This document shows positions 53,047 to 62,379 of a stretch of 64,000 bases of DNA, piece by piece; within the stretch, counting starts at the first letter, position 1; each line of letters starts with the position of its first letter. Under the pieces are notes generated by a model, which was given only the letters and a program-made list of their open reading frames with translations, was not told where the DNA came from and ran no database searches. The DNA comes from Paracandidimonas soli (GTDB lineage: Bacteria > Pseudomonadota > Gammaproteobacteria > Burkholderiales > Burkholderiaceae_B), in contig NZ_SMBX01000004.1 in the NCBI RefSeq assembly GCF_004342005.1, positions 62,001 to 126,000 on the forward strand. The letters run 5' to 3'. Position numbers and translations under genes: made by a program.

Positions 53047-54035
53047 GCCAGGCGCCCATTCCCGAGGCGGTCGCGCGGCAGGCCATCGAGTGGATGCTGG
53101 CCTTGCAGGCCGAAGACGCGCAAGACAGCGTGCGCCAGGCCTGGCAGCTATGGCTGGGTCAGCACCCGGACCACGCTCGGGCCTGGCAACGCATTGCTGA
53201 CATGCACGGCAATCTGCAAGGCCTGGCGCTGCCCTTCAAGTCGGCGCTTGCGCATGCCACGCTGGCGCCGAGTCGCTCGTCAAGGCGGCGACAAGCCATA
53301 CAAACGTTGGTTGCCTTGTTGTGCGTCGGGGGGGCGACGTCCAACGGCTATCGCTACCTGCCTTGGCGTACATGGACGTCGGATTACCGTACCGCGATTG
53401 GTCAACAGCGTGTCGTGACGCTGGAAGACGGTTCAACACTCGACCTGGACACCGATTCTGCCGTGGACGTGGCCTATCGCAGCCACGAGCGCTTATTGCG
53501 TCTGCATGCCGGACGCATCTGGGTCAATGCGGTGGCAGACGTTGTTTCGGGGCGGCTATTTTGCGTCGAAACCCAGGAGGGGCGCATACAGACCTTGCAG
53601 GCGGAGTTCGTCGTACAGCAGCGGCACGAGCTCAGTCGTGTCGCCGTCGCTTCGGGTGAACTCGGCATACGGCCGTTGCGCAGCGTCGGCCCGGCCACGC
53701 TGTTGCGGGCAGAGCAGCAAGCCGATTTCACTTTGTTGTCCGTCGGAGTGCTCGAACAGGCGCCTGCCAACGACTGGGCCTGGCGCAAGGGCATGCTGAT
53801 CGTGGAAGGGATGCCCCTGTCAGACTTCCTTCAAGCCTTGGGCCGTTACCACCCGCAGGCCTTGTCCTGCGATCCAGCGGTGGCGGGCCTGAGAATATCC
53901 GGCTCCTTCATTGTGGAGGACCTGAGCAGGGTTATGGACACCTTGCAGGCCACCTTGCCCATTTCGGTGCAGACACGCCGACGTCCCTGGGGAAGCGAGT
54001 CGGTGCGCCTGATGTCGCGCGGGCAGTCCGCATAG
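53037..54035 (+). CDS. FecR-type anti-sigma/sigma regulator
   Basis: A 332-residue protein. The cytoplasmic N-terminal domain (EAVARQAIEWMLALQAEDAQ, then WLGQHPDHARAWQRI) contacts the sigma factor. A hydrophobic segment near residue 87-103 crosses the inner membrane; the periplasmic FecR domain follows (QRVVTLEDGSTLDLDTDSAV). It relays the STN signal of the receptor to the sigma factor. Translationally coupled to it. Confidence 0.92.
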   Translation: MLVSQAPIPEAVARQAIEWMLALQAEDAQDSVRQAWQLWLGQHPDHARAWQRIADMHGNLQGLALPFKSALAHATLAPSRSSRRRQAIQTLVALLCVGGATSNGYRYLPWRTWTSDYRTAIGQQRVVTLEDGSTLDLDTDSAVDVAYRSHERLLRLHAGRIWVNAVADVVSGRLFCVETQEGRIQTLQAEFVVQQRHELSRVAVASGELGIRPLRSVGPATLLRAEQQADFTLLSVGVLEQAPANDWAWRKGMLIVEGMPLSDFLQALGRYHPQALSCDPAVAGLRISGSFIVEDLSRVMDTLQATLPISVQTRRRPWGSESVRLMSRGQSA

Positions 54036-54176
54036 CGTGGCGCGGGCGCGCGGCGTTTTTTTGATTGTGTCTTGTGGGTGATGTGCTGTGTGAGCCGTTT
54101 TTCTGGTCTTGCGTGACATGGATAGCAGGAGAAGCAGATTGCTTCGTATTTCACTATCCGTTGCGAGCACAACCCC

Positions 54177-56600
54177 ATGGCTTTGAATCCCGCCCGCAGG
54201 TATGCTGCGGCCTCTCGTCATTCTCTGAAAACGCTGGTTATTGCACTGGCCCACCGGGGCGTCGTATCCATCGTGGCTTTGCCTGTGCTTGCTCCAGTAT
54301 CGGCCCAGGCGAAAAACGTCGCTCAGGAACACCGCTACGCCATTCCGGCTGGCCCGCTGACGCAAGCGTTGAGCCAGTTTGGCCGCGAAGCAGGCATCAT
54401 GGTGTCGTATACCCCGGAACTGACCGATGGCAAGACCAGCCCCGGCGTGCAGGGCCAGCATTCGCCCGCTTCGGCTCTGACACAACTGCTGGCCGGCACC
54501 GATCTGGAGGCTGCGTCCACGCGCAGCGGCAGTTTTGTGCTGCGGCGTGTCGTGGCTGCGGATGTGACGACGCTCGAGCCTGTGACCGTTTCCGGCAAGG
54601 CGCCCGGCTCCATCACGGAGGGAACGGGCTCCTACACCACGTGGTCCACCAGCAGTTCCACGCGGCTGAATCTGACGCCGCAGGAGACGCCGCAGGCCGT
54701 CACGGTGGTGACGCGCCAGCGTATCGCTGACCAGAGGCTGAACAGCCTTAGCGATGTGCTGGATGCAACTGTTGGCGTCACCACGAAGCCATTCAGTCTG
54801 GGTACGGATAGCCCGCAGATGTGGGCTCGCGGTTCCAGTATCACCAACTTCCAGATCGACGGTGTGCCGATTTCTTCGTCGATGAACAATTATCTGCAAA
54901 GCACTGTCATGTACGATCGTGTGGAAATCGTCAAGGGTGCCACTGGAATCATGAGTGGCCTAGGCACTCCGGCTGCAACCATCAATATGATCCTCAAGCG
55001 TCCGACGAAAGAGCCGCAGGCTAGCATCAGCGCCGAAGCCGGAAACTGGCAGCGCTACGGGCTGGGGATGGACATGTCCCGCCCACTCAACGAAGATGCT
55101 TCCGTGCGCGGCCGGCTGGTGGCCGATTACAAGCGCGATGGCGCATGGACCGAAAATTACAAGCAGGACTACGGTGTGCTGTACGGTATTGGCGAAATAG
55201 ACTTGGGGCCTCGTACGTTGCTGAGTGCTGGCTTCAGCCACATCACCCGCAATACGGACTCGCCGGTTCGGGCATTCTGGGAGGTCTACACGAATGGTCA
55301 GCCGACGGGGGCTTCGCCATCAGACGGTACTTCTCCTGATTGGGCCTACTATGACCACCAGATGAACAGTATCTTCGGATCGATCGAGCACACGTTCGAT
55401 TCCGGTTGGAGCGTCAAGGCCGAATTGAGGCATGGCCGTCACGAGTACGAGGCGCGTATGCTTGCCCCTGTCGGCGCAGTGGATCAAGCAACCGGCTTGG
55501 GCGGCATGGTGGATAGAATCCGCTGGGCCAGCGAAACCGAGCAGACGAGCCTGGATGCCTATGCCACTGGCCCATTCTCGCTGTTTGGCCGGCGGCATGA
55601 GTTGATCGGAGGTGTCACGCTGTCCCGCTTGAACCAAGACAGCCCCGCCTATCCGTGGTTGCCGCGGCAGAGCATCACCAATATATTCAATTGGGCCAGC
55701 GAGGTGTCGAAACCTCAGGCGGACGCCCAAACCGGCTATACCAAGACGAGGGAATACCAGTACAGTGCCTATTTGAATTCCCGTCTGCAATTAAGCGACG
55801 CCACGAGCCTGCTGCTGGGAAGCCGTCTCATCAACTGGAAGCAGGACAGTGAGTCCGTTACCTATTCCAGCGGCAATGTAAGCTCGGTGCATCTGCGGGA
55901 AAAGAACATCTTCGTTCCCTATGTCGGAATCGTACATGCGCTGAATGACACCTACTCGGTGTACGCCAGCTATACCAAGATCTTCAATCCACAGCCTGAC
56001 TATGTGATCGACATTAACGGCAACCGGCTGGCTCCGGAGGAAGGTACGAGCGTCGAAGTTGGTATCAAAGGCAGTTTTGCCGATGGTGCATTGACGTCCA
56101 GCCTGTCGCTGTTCCGTACCCAGCAGGATACCTACCCTGAATGGGATGGCACGACGCGCACTTACACGGCGCTCAATGGCATAACCACTAAAGGCGTGGA
56201 AGTCGAACTGGCCGGTGAACTAATGCCTGATTGGCAGATCAGTGCAGGTTATACCTACAGCGAAGTGCGCGGCACGGACGGTCAGCGCCTCATGACCCGC
56301 ATTCCGCTCAATACCGCCAAGCTGTTCACCAGCTATCGCCTGAAGGGCGACTGGAACAAGCTCACGCTAGGCGGCGGCATCCACTGGGAGAGCAAAACCG
56401 GTGATCAACTGTCGGTTCTGACGCAGCATAGCTATGCTCTAGTCAATCTGATGGCACGCTATGAGTTCAGCAAGCAGTTGTCTGTCGCCGCGCACCTCAA
56501 CAACGTTTTCGACAAACGTTACCTCATGGGCGTTGCGGATACGCGGGGCATTTACGGTGCCCCGCGCAACGTCATGGTCTCGGCCAAATACAGCTTCTGA
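54177..56600 (+). CDS. TonB-dependent siderophore receptor with signalling domain
   Basis: An 807-residue outer-membrane receptor. Signal peptide to about residue 43; STN domain at 57-110 (YAIPAGPLTQALSQFGREAG); plug with ETPQAVTVVTRQRI, ARGSSITNFQIDGVP and VEIVKGATGIMSG; barrel ending RNVMVSAKYSF. Transcribed after a complete fecI-fecR pair, so it is probably a ferrisiderophore-inducible surface-signalling receptor, possibly for a pyoverdine/pyochelin-like xenosiderophore. Confidence 0.93.
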   Translation: MALNPARRYAAASRHSLKTLVIALAHRGVVSIVALPVLAPVSAQAKNVAQEHRYAIPAGPLTQALSQFGREAGIMVSYTPELTDGKTSPGVQGQHSPASALTQLLAGTDLEAASTRSGSFVLRRVVAADVTTLEPVTVSGKAPGSITEGTGSYTTWSTSSSTRLNLTPQETPQAVTVVTRQRIADQRLNSLSDVLDATVGVTTKPFSLGTDSPQMWARGSSITNFQIDGVPISSSMNNYLQSTVMYDRVEIVKGATGIMSGLGTPAATINMILKRPTKEPQASISAEAGNWQRYGLGMDMSRPLNEDASVRGRLVADYKRDGAWTENYKQDYGVLYGIGEIDLGPRTLLSAGFSHITRNTDSPVRAFWEVYTNGQPTGASPSDGTSPDWAYYDHQMNSIFGSIEHTFDSGWSVKAELRHGRHEYEARMLAPVGAVDQATGLGGMVDRIRWASETEQTSLDAYATGPFSLFGRRHELIGGVTLSRLNQDSPAYPWLPRQSITNIFNWASEVSKPQADAQTGYTKTREYQYSAYLNSRLQLSDATSLLLGSRLINWKQDSESVTYSSGNVSSVHLREKNIFVPYVGIVHALNDTYSVYASYTKIFNPQPDYVIDINGNRLAPEEGTSVEVGIKGSFADGALTSSLSLFRTQQDTYPEWDGTTRTYTALNGITTKGVEVELAGELMPDWQISAGYTYSEVRGTDGQRLMTRIPLNTAKLFTSYRLKGDWNKLTLGGGIHWESKTGDQLSVLTQHSYALVNLMARYEFSKQLSVAAHLNNVFDKRYLMGVADTRGIYGAPRNVMVSAKYSF

Positions 56601-56766
56601 AATGCTGCCTTGTATGTCTCGGCTTTTTTCTTCCGCCATTCCATTCGCGCCGCTGACCGCAACCGCCTTGCATTGATGCGTCGACCTATACCATCAAGCG
56701 CACGATCGACCTGCGGTAAACCTTGCTGCCTGATTGCCCAGCGTGGGGGAAACGGCGCTGCGCATA

Positions 56767-57408
56767 TCAGTCTGCGGAGCCGCCCAGCTGCGCGACCGTA
56801 TCGATATCGCGGATCACGCCCGGGTCGTCGCATGGCATCAAGTGAACCGCATGAGCCAGCATCAGCGAGCGGGCTCCCATGTCTCCATCGAGCGCGGAGA
56901 GTTCGCCGAACAACTGTGCGTCGAAGCGCACGGGGTGGCCGCGCTGCTCGCGGTACAAGGGAGCGGCGATGGCGGCGTCCGTTCGCAGCAGGCTAAGCCT
57001 GCGTATGGTGTCGCACTGTATCCACGGCATGTCCGCCAGTGCGACGAGGCACATTCCGGGCGGCCGCTGGCCGGCTGAAATCGTGCGTATGCCGGCCGCC
57101 AGAGTGCTTCCCATGCCGCGTTCGGCATGGGGATGGACGAGGATCTCGCAGCCGGCCAAGGCCAGTTCATGCCGCAGCGCTTCGTCATGCTCGGGGATGA
57201 CGGCGACGACGCGCGCCAGGACGCGCTTGAGCTGCATGGCGCTGGCGCGCGCCACGGCAAGGCCCGAGCCGGGCAGCGGCGCCAGCAGCTTGCCGCGCAG
57301 CAGGCCCGCATCGGCAAGGCCGGAGGCGGAAGCGCGGAAACGCGATCCGCTTCCCGCCGCCAGCAGCAGGCCGCAGCAGATGCTTGCGTCAATGAGGTCT
57401 GCGTCCAT
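56767..57408 (-). CDS. MocA-like molybdopterin cytidylyltransferase family protein
   Basis: A 213-residue nucleotidyltransferase. The N-terminal nucleotide loop is LLAAGSGSRF, with the expected Lys in LLRGKLLAPL; LADMPW holds the metal-binding Asp; RGHPVRFDAQLFGEL and DPGVIRDIDT match MocA. It would attach CMP to molybdopterin for xanthine/CO-dehydrogenase-type enzymes. It follows the LysR gene by six bases and lies near the molybdenum hydroxylase gene at the window end. Confidence 0.83.
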   Translation of the reverse strand: MDADLIDASICCGLLLAAGSGSRFRASASGLADAGLLRGKLLAPLPGSGLAVARASAMQLKRVLARVVAVIPEHDEALRHELALAGCEILVHPHAERGMGSTLAAGIRTISAGQRPPGMCLVALADMPWIQCDTIRRLSLLRTDAAIAAPLYREQRGHPVRFDAQLFGELSALDGDMGARSLMLAHAVHLMPCDDPGVIRDIDTVAQLGGSAD

Positions 57409-57414
57409 CCGCGA

Positions 57415-58335
57415 TCATTTTCCTGTGATTTTCGAGTAAAGCGGCCCCAGCGCCAGGATGTGGCTTGTCAGCGTCGCCATGAATACGGCGGTGGCCGGGC
57501 TGAGAGGGCGGCGCGGGTGCGTGGCGCAGACGACCTGCCGGATCAGGCGTGGTGAAACGATGGAGCGCCATTGCAGGCGACCGCGCTCCAGCCTGCGATG
57601 CACAGCGCTGCGCGGCAGGATGCTGGCGAACGAGGTGGACTCGACCAGCTTGATGATGCTGGTGACCGAATCGGTTTCCAGGGTGGGAGTCAGGTCTATG
57701 TTTTCGGCCTGGGAAAAGCTTTCCAGGATGCCGCGCAGGCCGTGGTGGCGGGTAGGCAGTACCAGGCTGAGCTCGGTTGTTCCTTGCAGCGATACTTCCG
57801 CAGGCAGGTGCTGGTTGGCCTCGACGCTGGTGATCAGGCCCAGCTCCTCGTCGATGATGTAGTCCATGTTCAGGCCCAGCGGGCGGCGCGGACGGTTGAT
57901 GATGGCGGCGTCGATGCGTCCCCCGGTGACCCAGTCGGCCAGCATGGCGCTGTAGCCGTCGACGACGGTTACGTTGACATTGGGGTGCAGCGCGGTGAAT
58001 TCGCGCAATGCATCGGTAAGCACCCCATGCGCGATGGAGGCGATCATGCCTATGTTGACGTGGCCGCTGAGCTCGCCTTCCTTTTGCAGCAGTTGTTCCC
58101 GTGCGTGGAGAAAGTCGCGCATGATGGGCAGGAACAGCCGGTACATCCGCCGGCCGGCCGACGTGGGGTGCATGCCTTGCGTGCTGCGTTCGAACAGCTG
58201 CTGGCCGATCTCGTCTTCAAGCTTGGCGATCTGCATGCTGAGCGCCGGCTGGACGATGTTCAATCGTTTGGCGGCGCGGGTCGCGGTGCCTTCTTCGAAC
58301 AGACAGATGAAATACTGTATCTGTCGTAGTTCCAT
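57415..58335 (-). CDS. LysR-type regulator of the enolase/Bug/aldehyde dehydrogenase operon
   Basis: A 306-residue LysR protein, start 58335 (MELRQIQYFICLFEEGTATR). Helix-turn-helix at 1-58 (AAKRLNIVQPALSMQIAKLE), effector domain from about 90. Divergent from the operon starting at 58548. Two similar palindromes in the 212-base gap are candidate binding sites. Confidence 0.87.
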   Translation of the reverse strand: MELRQIQYFICLFEEGTATRAAKRLNIVQPALSMQIAKLEDEIGQQLFERSTQGMHPTSAGRRMYRLFLPIMRDFLHAREQLLQKEGELSGHVNIGMIASIAHGVLTDALREFTALHPNVNVTVVDGYSAMLADWVTGGRIDAAIINRPRRPLGLNMDYIIDEELGLITSVEANQHLPAEVSLQGTTELSLVLPTRHHGLRGILESFSQAENIDLTPTLETDSVTSIIKLVESTSFASILPRSAVHRRLERGRLQWRSIVSPRLIRQVVCATHPRRPLSPATAVFMATLTSHILALGPLYSKITGK

Positions 58336-58351
58336 AGCTTGTCCTTGTTGT

Positions 58352-58366
58352 ATCAATAGTATTGAT
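58352..58366. promoter_or_regulatory. LysR-type operator, perfect palindrome
   Basis: ATCAATAGTATTGAT, self-complementary apart from the central base, with the T-N11-A pattern. It lies 17 bases upstream of the LysR start and fits autoregulation. Confidence 0.6.
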
Positions 58367-58431
58367 GATGTTCCGTCGGCACCCGCTGGAACAGAAGGAT
58401 GATAACCGGTTTATGCCGTAGAAATTTAGAA

Positions 58432-58446
58432 ATCAACAATACTGAT
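58432..58446. promoter_or_regulatory. LysR-type operator, second half-matched copy
   Basis: ATCAACAATACTGAT matches the palindrome at 58352 at 12 of 15 positions and is centred 80 bases from it, just before an AT-rich promoter-like stretch for the rightward operon. Confidence 0.5.
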
Positions 58447-58547
58447 AAAGACAATAATTAAATATTAATTTACCTTATCGATGCGGCTCAATAGAATTCC
58501 GGCATGACAGGAGTGCGCGAAATGCGGCTCCGGTATGTGGAGACAAA

Positions 58548-59729
58548 ATGAGCGAAGCATTGCGTGCGATGCCGGCGGGAGCCGGGAAACTGACGATCCG
58601 GGACGTGACGGCATATGCCGTATCGTTTCCCGTGGATGCCGCCGGCAGCGTTCAGCTGGGGGTCGGCAGGACCGTCAAGCGCGATGCCGTGGTCGTCAAG
58701 GTGACGACCGAATGCGGCCTCGTCGGATTCGGCGAATCCCATCACGGCAGGGCGCATACCACGATCGCGCATTTCATCAACACCGCGCTGCGCGATATGG
58801 CGCTCGGACAGGATGCCGGAGATACTGTCGGCCTGTGGCGGAAAATTTATAAAAGCCAGCTGCAGGGCATGGGGCTGGGCGCGGCCTGCGTGCTGGCCAT
58901 GAGCGGCCTGGACATGGCGCTGTGGGATATCCGGGGAAAGGCGGCAGGCTTGCCGCTGTACCGCCTGCTCGGCGCGCAGCGCCGGGCGCTGCCTGCCTAT
59001 GCGGGCGGCGTGGCGCTGGGATGGCAGGAGCCTGAGTTGCTGGCCGATGAGGCGCAGCGTCATGTGGAAAGCGGCCTGAAGGCGGTGAAGCTGCGCATCG
59101 GCGATACGCCCGAGCGCGATCTGGCGCGCATTCGCGCCGTGCGCAAGCGCCTGGGCGACGGCATCGAGATCCTGACGGACGCCATGATGTCCTATCGTCT
59201 GGACGATGCGCGCAAGGTCGTTCCCGCCATGGACGAACTGGGCGTGGGCTGGCTGGAAGAGCCTTTCGCAGCGCACGACTACCAGAACTACGAAACGGCT
59301 CGCGCGTTCGGCCGCGTTGCCTTTGCCGCGGGCGAGAACCACTACACACGCTTCGAGTTCACGCGCCTGCTGGAAACGAACGCCGTCTCCATTCTCCAGC
59401 CCGATCTTTCCAAGGCTGGCGGAATCACGGAGGTGTTGCGCATTGCCGCGCTGGCCTCTGCGTACCACTTGCCGGTGCATCTGCATTCCTCCATGACCGG
59501 CATCAATATGGCGGCGACGATCCACGTCATGACTGCGCTGGACAACGCAGGCTACTTCGAGGCCGATGTATCGCGCAACAACCATTTCAGGGACACCCTG
59601 GTGCGTATGCCGTACCGGGTCGATGCCGAGGGTTGCGTCCATGCGCCGGACGGGCCGGGTCTCGGGGTCGAAGTCGACGAGGACTTCATTGCGGCGCATC
59701 CCCCTATCGAGGGGCCTGCCTATCGGTGA
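58548..59729 (+). CDS. Mandelate racemase/muconate lactonizing enzyme family protein
   Basis: A 393-residue enolase-superfamily enzyme. KAVKLRIG (near residue 180) supplies the KxK catalytic lysine; metal ligands are in LTDAMMSY, LEEPF and AGENHY; a His base is in VHLHSSM. This K...D-E-E...H set is that of the mandelate racemase subgroup, unlike the paralogue at 28.2 kb. It opens an operon containing two Bug receptors and an aldehyde dehydrogenase. Substrate unknown, probably a hydroxy acid. Confidence 0.85.
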   Translation: MSEALRAMPAGAGKLTIRDVTAYAVSFPVDAAGSVQLGVGRTVKRDAVVVKVTTECGLVGFGESHHGRAHTTIAHFINTALRDMALGQDAGDTVGLWRKIYKSQLQGMGLGAACVLAMSGLDMALWDIRGKAAGLPLYRLLGAQRRALPAYAGGVALGWQEPELLADEAQRHVESGLKAVKLRIGDTPERDLARIRAVRKRLGDGIEILTDAMMSYRLDDARKVVPAMDELGVGWLEEPFAAHDYQNYETARAFGRVAFAAGENHYTRFEFTRLLETNAVSILQPDLSKAGGITEVLRIAALASAYHLPVHLHSSMTGINMAATIHVMTALDNAGYFEADVSRNNHFRDTLVRMPYRVDAEGCVHAPDGPGLGVEVDEDFIAAHPPIEGPAYR

Positions 59730-59833
59730 GGTCCGGCCAGGACTGCGGTCGATATCGGAAACCATGCGGTTCGTCACGGCAGGGAGCGGCCGGGCCGGCG
59801 GCATTACAGCAACAGAAAACAAGGAGAGAGACG

Positions 59834-60823
59834 ATGAAAGCAAACAGGCGAAAGCTGATTGGTGGCACGCTGGCAATGAGTGCGGTGCTGGCCGCGAGCG
59901 GAGGCATGGCGCATGCGCAGGAAAAAGGTTTTCCGGATCGCATGGTGCGCATCGTGGTGCCGTACCCGCCGGGAGGATTCAACGACACGCTGGGCCGCCT
60001 GGTGGCGGCGCGGCTGGCGGAAATGTGGAAACAGAGCGTCGTCGTGGAAAACAAGCCGGGCGCCGGCACCATGATAGGCACGACCCAGGTGGCACGCGCG
60101 CCGGCCGACGGCTATACGCTGTTGGTGAACCAGTTTCCGTTCGCGGCCAACCCTTTTCTTTACAAGAAGATGAACTACGACACCAGGGCGGATTTCGCGC
60201 CTGTGGTGCTGGCGGGCCGTTCGCCCATGCTGCTGGTCGTCAATGAGTCGGCGCCTTACCGGTCGGTGGCCGATCTGCTGCAGGCGGCGCGCAAGGCGCC
60301 GGGAACAGTGACGTATGGCTCGTCCGGCAGCGGATCCTCCAACCACCTGGCGATGGCGTTGTTCGAAAGCATGGCCGGCATTTCGCTGGTGCAGGTGCCG
60401 TACAAGGGCAGCACGCCCATGCTGACGGACCTGGCAGGCGGCCAGATCCCCGTGGCGTTCGATGCTTTCCCGCACGTCCTGCCATTCATCCAGACGGGCA
60501 AGATCAGGCCGATCGCCATCGCGGACGACAAGCGTTCTACGCTGATGCCCGATCTGCCCACCATCAGCGAGTCCGGCGTGCAGGGATACGAGGTGTCCTC
60601 GTGGCACGGGTTCATGGTGCCTGCCGGCACGCCGCAGGACATCGTGCAGAAACTGAATCGCGATATCAACGCGGTGTTGGAAGAAGAAGCCGTGAAAAAA
60701 ACGTTCCGTGAGCAAGGTGTCGTGCCCGATGGCGGCAGCAGCGAGGCGTTCGGCCGGTTCATCGATCAGCAGATGGCCCTGTGGGAGCGTGTCGTGAAAG
60801 ATGCGGGCATCCATGCGGAATGA
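59834..60823 (+). CDS. Bug-family substrate-binding protein
   Basis: A 329-residue receptor. ATG 59834 follows AAGGAGAGAG. The signal peptide contains NRRKLIGG (twin-arginine-like) and ends at AHA-QEKG. Its core has VVPYPPGGFNDTLGR, KPGAGTMIGTTQVARAPADG and VNQFPFAANPFLYKK. It shares the unusual GGFNDTLGR and FPF features with the Bug encoded at 62380, so the two are close paralogues. Confidence 0.88.
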   Translation: MKANRRKLIGGTLAMSAVLAASGGMAHAQEKGFPDRMVRIVVPYPPGGFNDTLGRLVAARLAEMWKQSVVVENKPGAGTMIGTTQVARAPADGYTLLVNQFPFAANPFLYKKMNYDTRADFAPVVLAGRSPMLLVVNESAPYRSVADLLQAARKAPGTVTYGSSGSGSSNHLAMALFESMAGISLVQVPYKGSTPMLTDLAGGQIPVAFDAFPHVLPFIQTGKIRPIAIADDKRSTLMPDLPTISESGVQGYEVSSWHGFMVPAGTPQDIVQKLNRDINAVLEEEAVKKTFREQGVVPDGGSSEAFGRFIDQQMALWERVVKDAGIHAE

Positions 60824-60877
60824 AGCTCCGCGCCATAGCGGCGGAGATGAACAGGCGGAAACTACAGGAGAAGTGAC

Positions 60878-62332
60878 GTGAGTGCAGATGCGCTGAATCT
60901 GGTGGGAGGGATATGGCAGCCGTCGCTGGCGGGACGTGTTGCTGAAAGCCACAATCCGGCCGACGGCAGCGTGCTGGGCGTCTTTCCCGACAGTGGTCGG
61001 GAGGATGCGCGCATGGCGGTCGAGGCGGCGGCCAAGGCGTTCAATCGGGCGGGCTGGTCGCAGAATCCCCGGCTCAGGCAGATGGTGCTGCTGCGCTGGG
61101 CGGACCGGATGGAGCAGGCGCAGGAATCCCTGGCGAAGCTGCTGACGCTGGAGAACGGCAAGGTGCTGGCCCAGTCGCGCGGGGAAATCGCGGCGGCTGT
61201 TTCCGAGATCCGCTATTACGCGGGGCTGGCGCGATATCTGCCGGGACATGTCTTCGAGGTCGAGCCGGGCTGCTATTCCACGCTGATCAAGGAAGCGGCG
61301 GGCGTGACGGGCATCATCGTGCCGTGGAATGCGCCGGCCGTGCTGCTGATCCGCTCACTGGCGCCGGCGCTGGCGGCTGGCTGCACGGCGGTGGTCAAGC
61401 CGGCGGCGCAGACGGCGCTGGTCAGCGCCGCCATGATCCGCGCGCTGCACGAAGCCGACGGGCTGCCCGATGGCGTGGTCAACCTGCTGTCCGAGACCGG
61501 AGCCGATGTGGCGTCGTTCCTGGTGGAGTCGCCCGATGTCGAGGTCATCAGCTTCACGGGATCCAATCAGGTCGGCCAGAAAATCATGGCGGCGGCTGCG
61601 CCGACGATGAAGCGGCTGTCGCTGGAACTGGGCGGGAAGTCGTGCTGCCTGGTGTTCGACGATGTCGATGTCGCTCCCGTGGCGGATGCGCTGGCGCGCG
61701 CCGCCACCATCATTTCCGGGCAGCAGTGCACGGCAGCGCGCCGCGTGCTCGTCCATGCGTCCCGCTATGAGGAAATGAAGGCGGCGCTGGCCGGGGCGCT
61801 GGGATCCCTGCGCGTGGGCAACGGTATGGATGAGGGCGTGCAGATGGGGCCGCTGATCGACGAGGCCGCCTGCAGCCATGTGGAATCGCGCATCCAGGCG
61901 ACGCTGGATGCCGCGGACGAGGTGGTCCTGCGCGGCGGCAGGCCCGAGGGCGCCGCCTCCAGCAGCTTCCTGCTGCCTACGCTGGTGGCGCATCGCGATA
62001 CCGGCGCGTTCTTCATCCAGGAGGAGATCTTCGGACCCCTGCTGGTGCTGGAGTCGTTCGAGGACGAGGCGGAGGCTGTCGGCCGCGCCAATCACACGGA
62101 ATATGGATTGTCGGCCAGCATCTGGACGCGGCATGGCGCGCGCGCCATGCGCGTCGCCAGGGCGCTGCGCAACGGTACGGTCTGGATCAACGATCACAAC
62201 AAGCTGTTTGCCGAAGCGGAAACGGGAGGATATCGCCGCAGCGGGCTTGGCCGGCTGCACGGTTACGACGCCCTGCTGGACTTCCTGGAAACCAAGCACA
62301 TCTACCAGGACGCCGGCGTGGTGGGCGTTTGA
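60878..62332 (+). CDS. NAD(P)-dependent aldehyde dehydrogenase
   Basis: A 484-residue enzyme starting at GTG 60878 with AGGAG upstream. N-terminal coenzyme region with TGIIVPWNAPAVLLIRSLAP; catalytic Glu in LSLELGGKS (near residue 249); nucleophile Cys in GQQCTAARR (near residue 285); EEIFGPLLVLE near the C-terminus. Oxidises an aldehyde to its acid, probably an intermediate of the pathway encoded by this operon. Confidence 0.92.
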   Translation: MSADALNLVGGIWQPSLAGRVAESHNPADGSVLGVFPDSGREDARMAVEAAAKAFNRAGWSQNPRLRQMVLLRWADRMEQAQESLAKLLTLENGKVLAQSRGEIAAAVSEIRYYAGLARYLPGHVFEVEPGCYSTLIKEAAGVTGIIVPWNAPAVLLIRSLAPALAAGCTAVVKPAAQTALVSAAMIRALHEADGLPDGVVNLLSETGADVASFLVESPDVEVISFTGSNQVGQKIMAAAAPTMKRLSLELGGKSCCLVFDDVDVAPVADALARAATIISGQQCTAARRVLVHASRYEEMKAALAGALGSLRVGNGMDEGVQMGPLIDEAACSHVESRIQATLDAADEVVLRGGRPEGAASSSFLLPTLVAHRDTGAFFIQEEIFGPLLVLESFEDEAEAVGRANHTEYGLSASIWTRHGARAMRVARALRNGTVWINDHNKLFAEAETGGYRRSGLGRLHGYDALLDFLETKHIYQDAGVVGV

Positions 62333-62379
62333 TGGAAACCAAGCAGTATCTATTTCGATAATACCAAGGAGAGTGGAAC

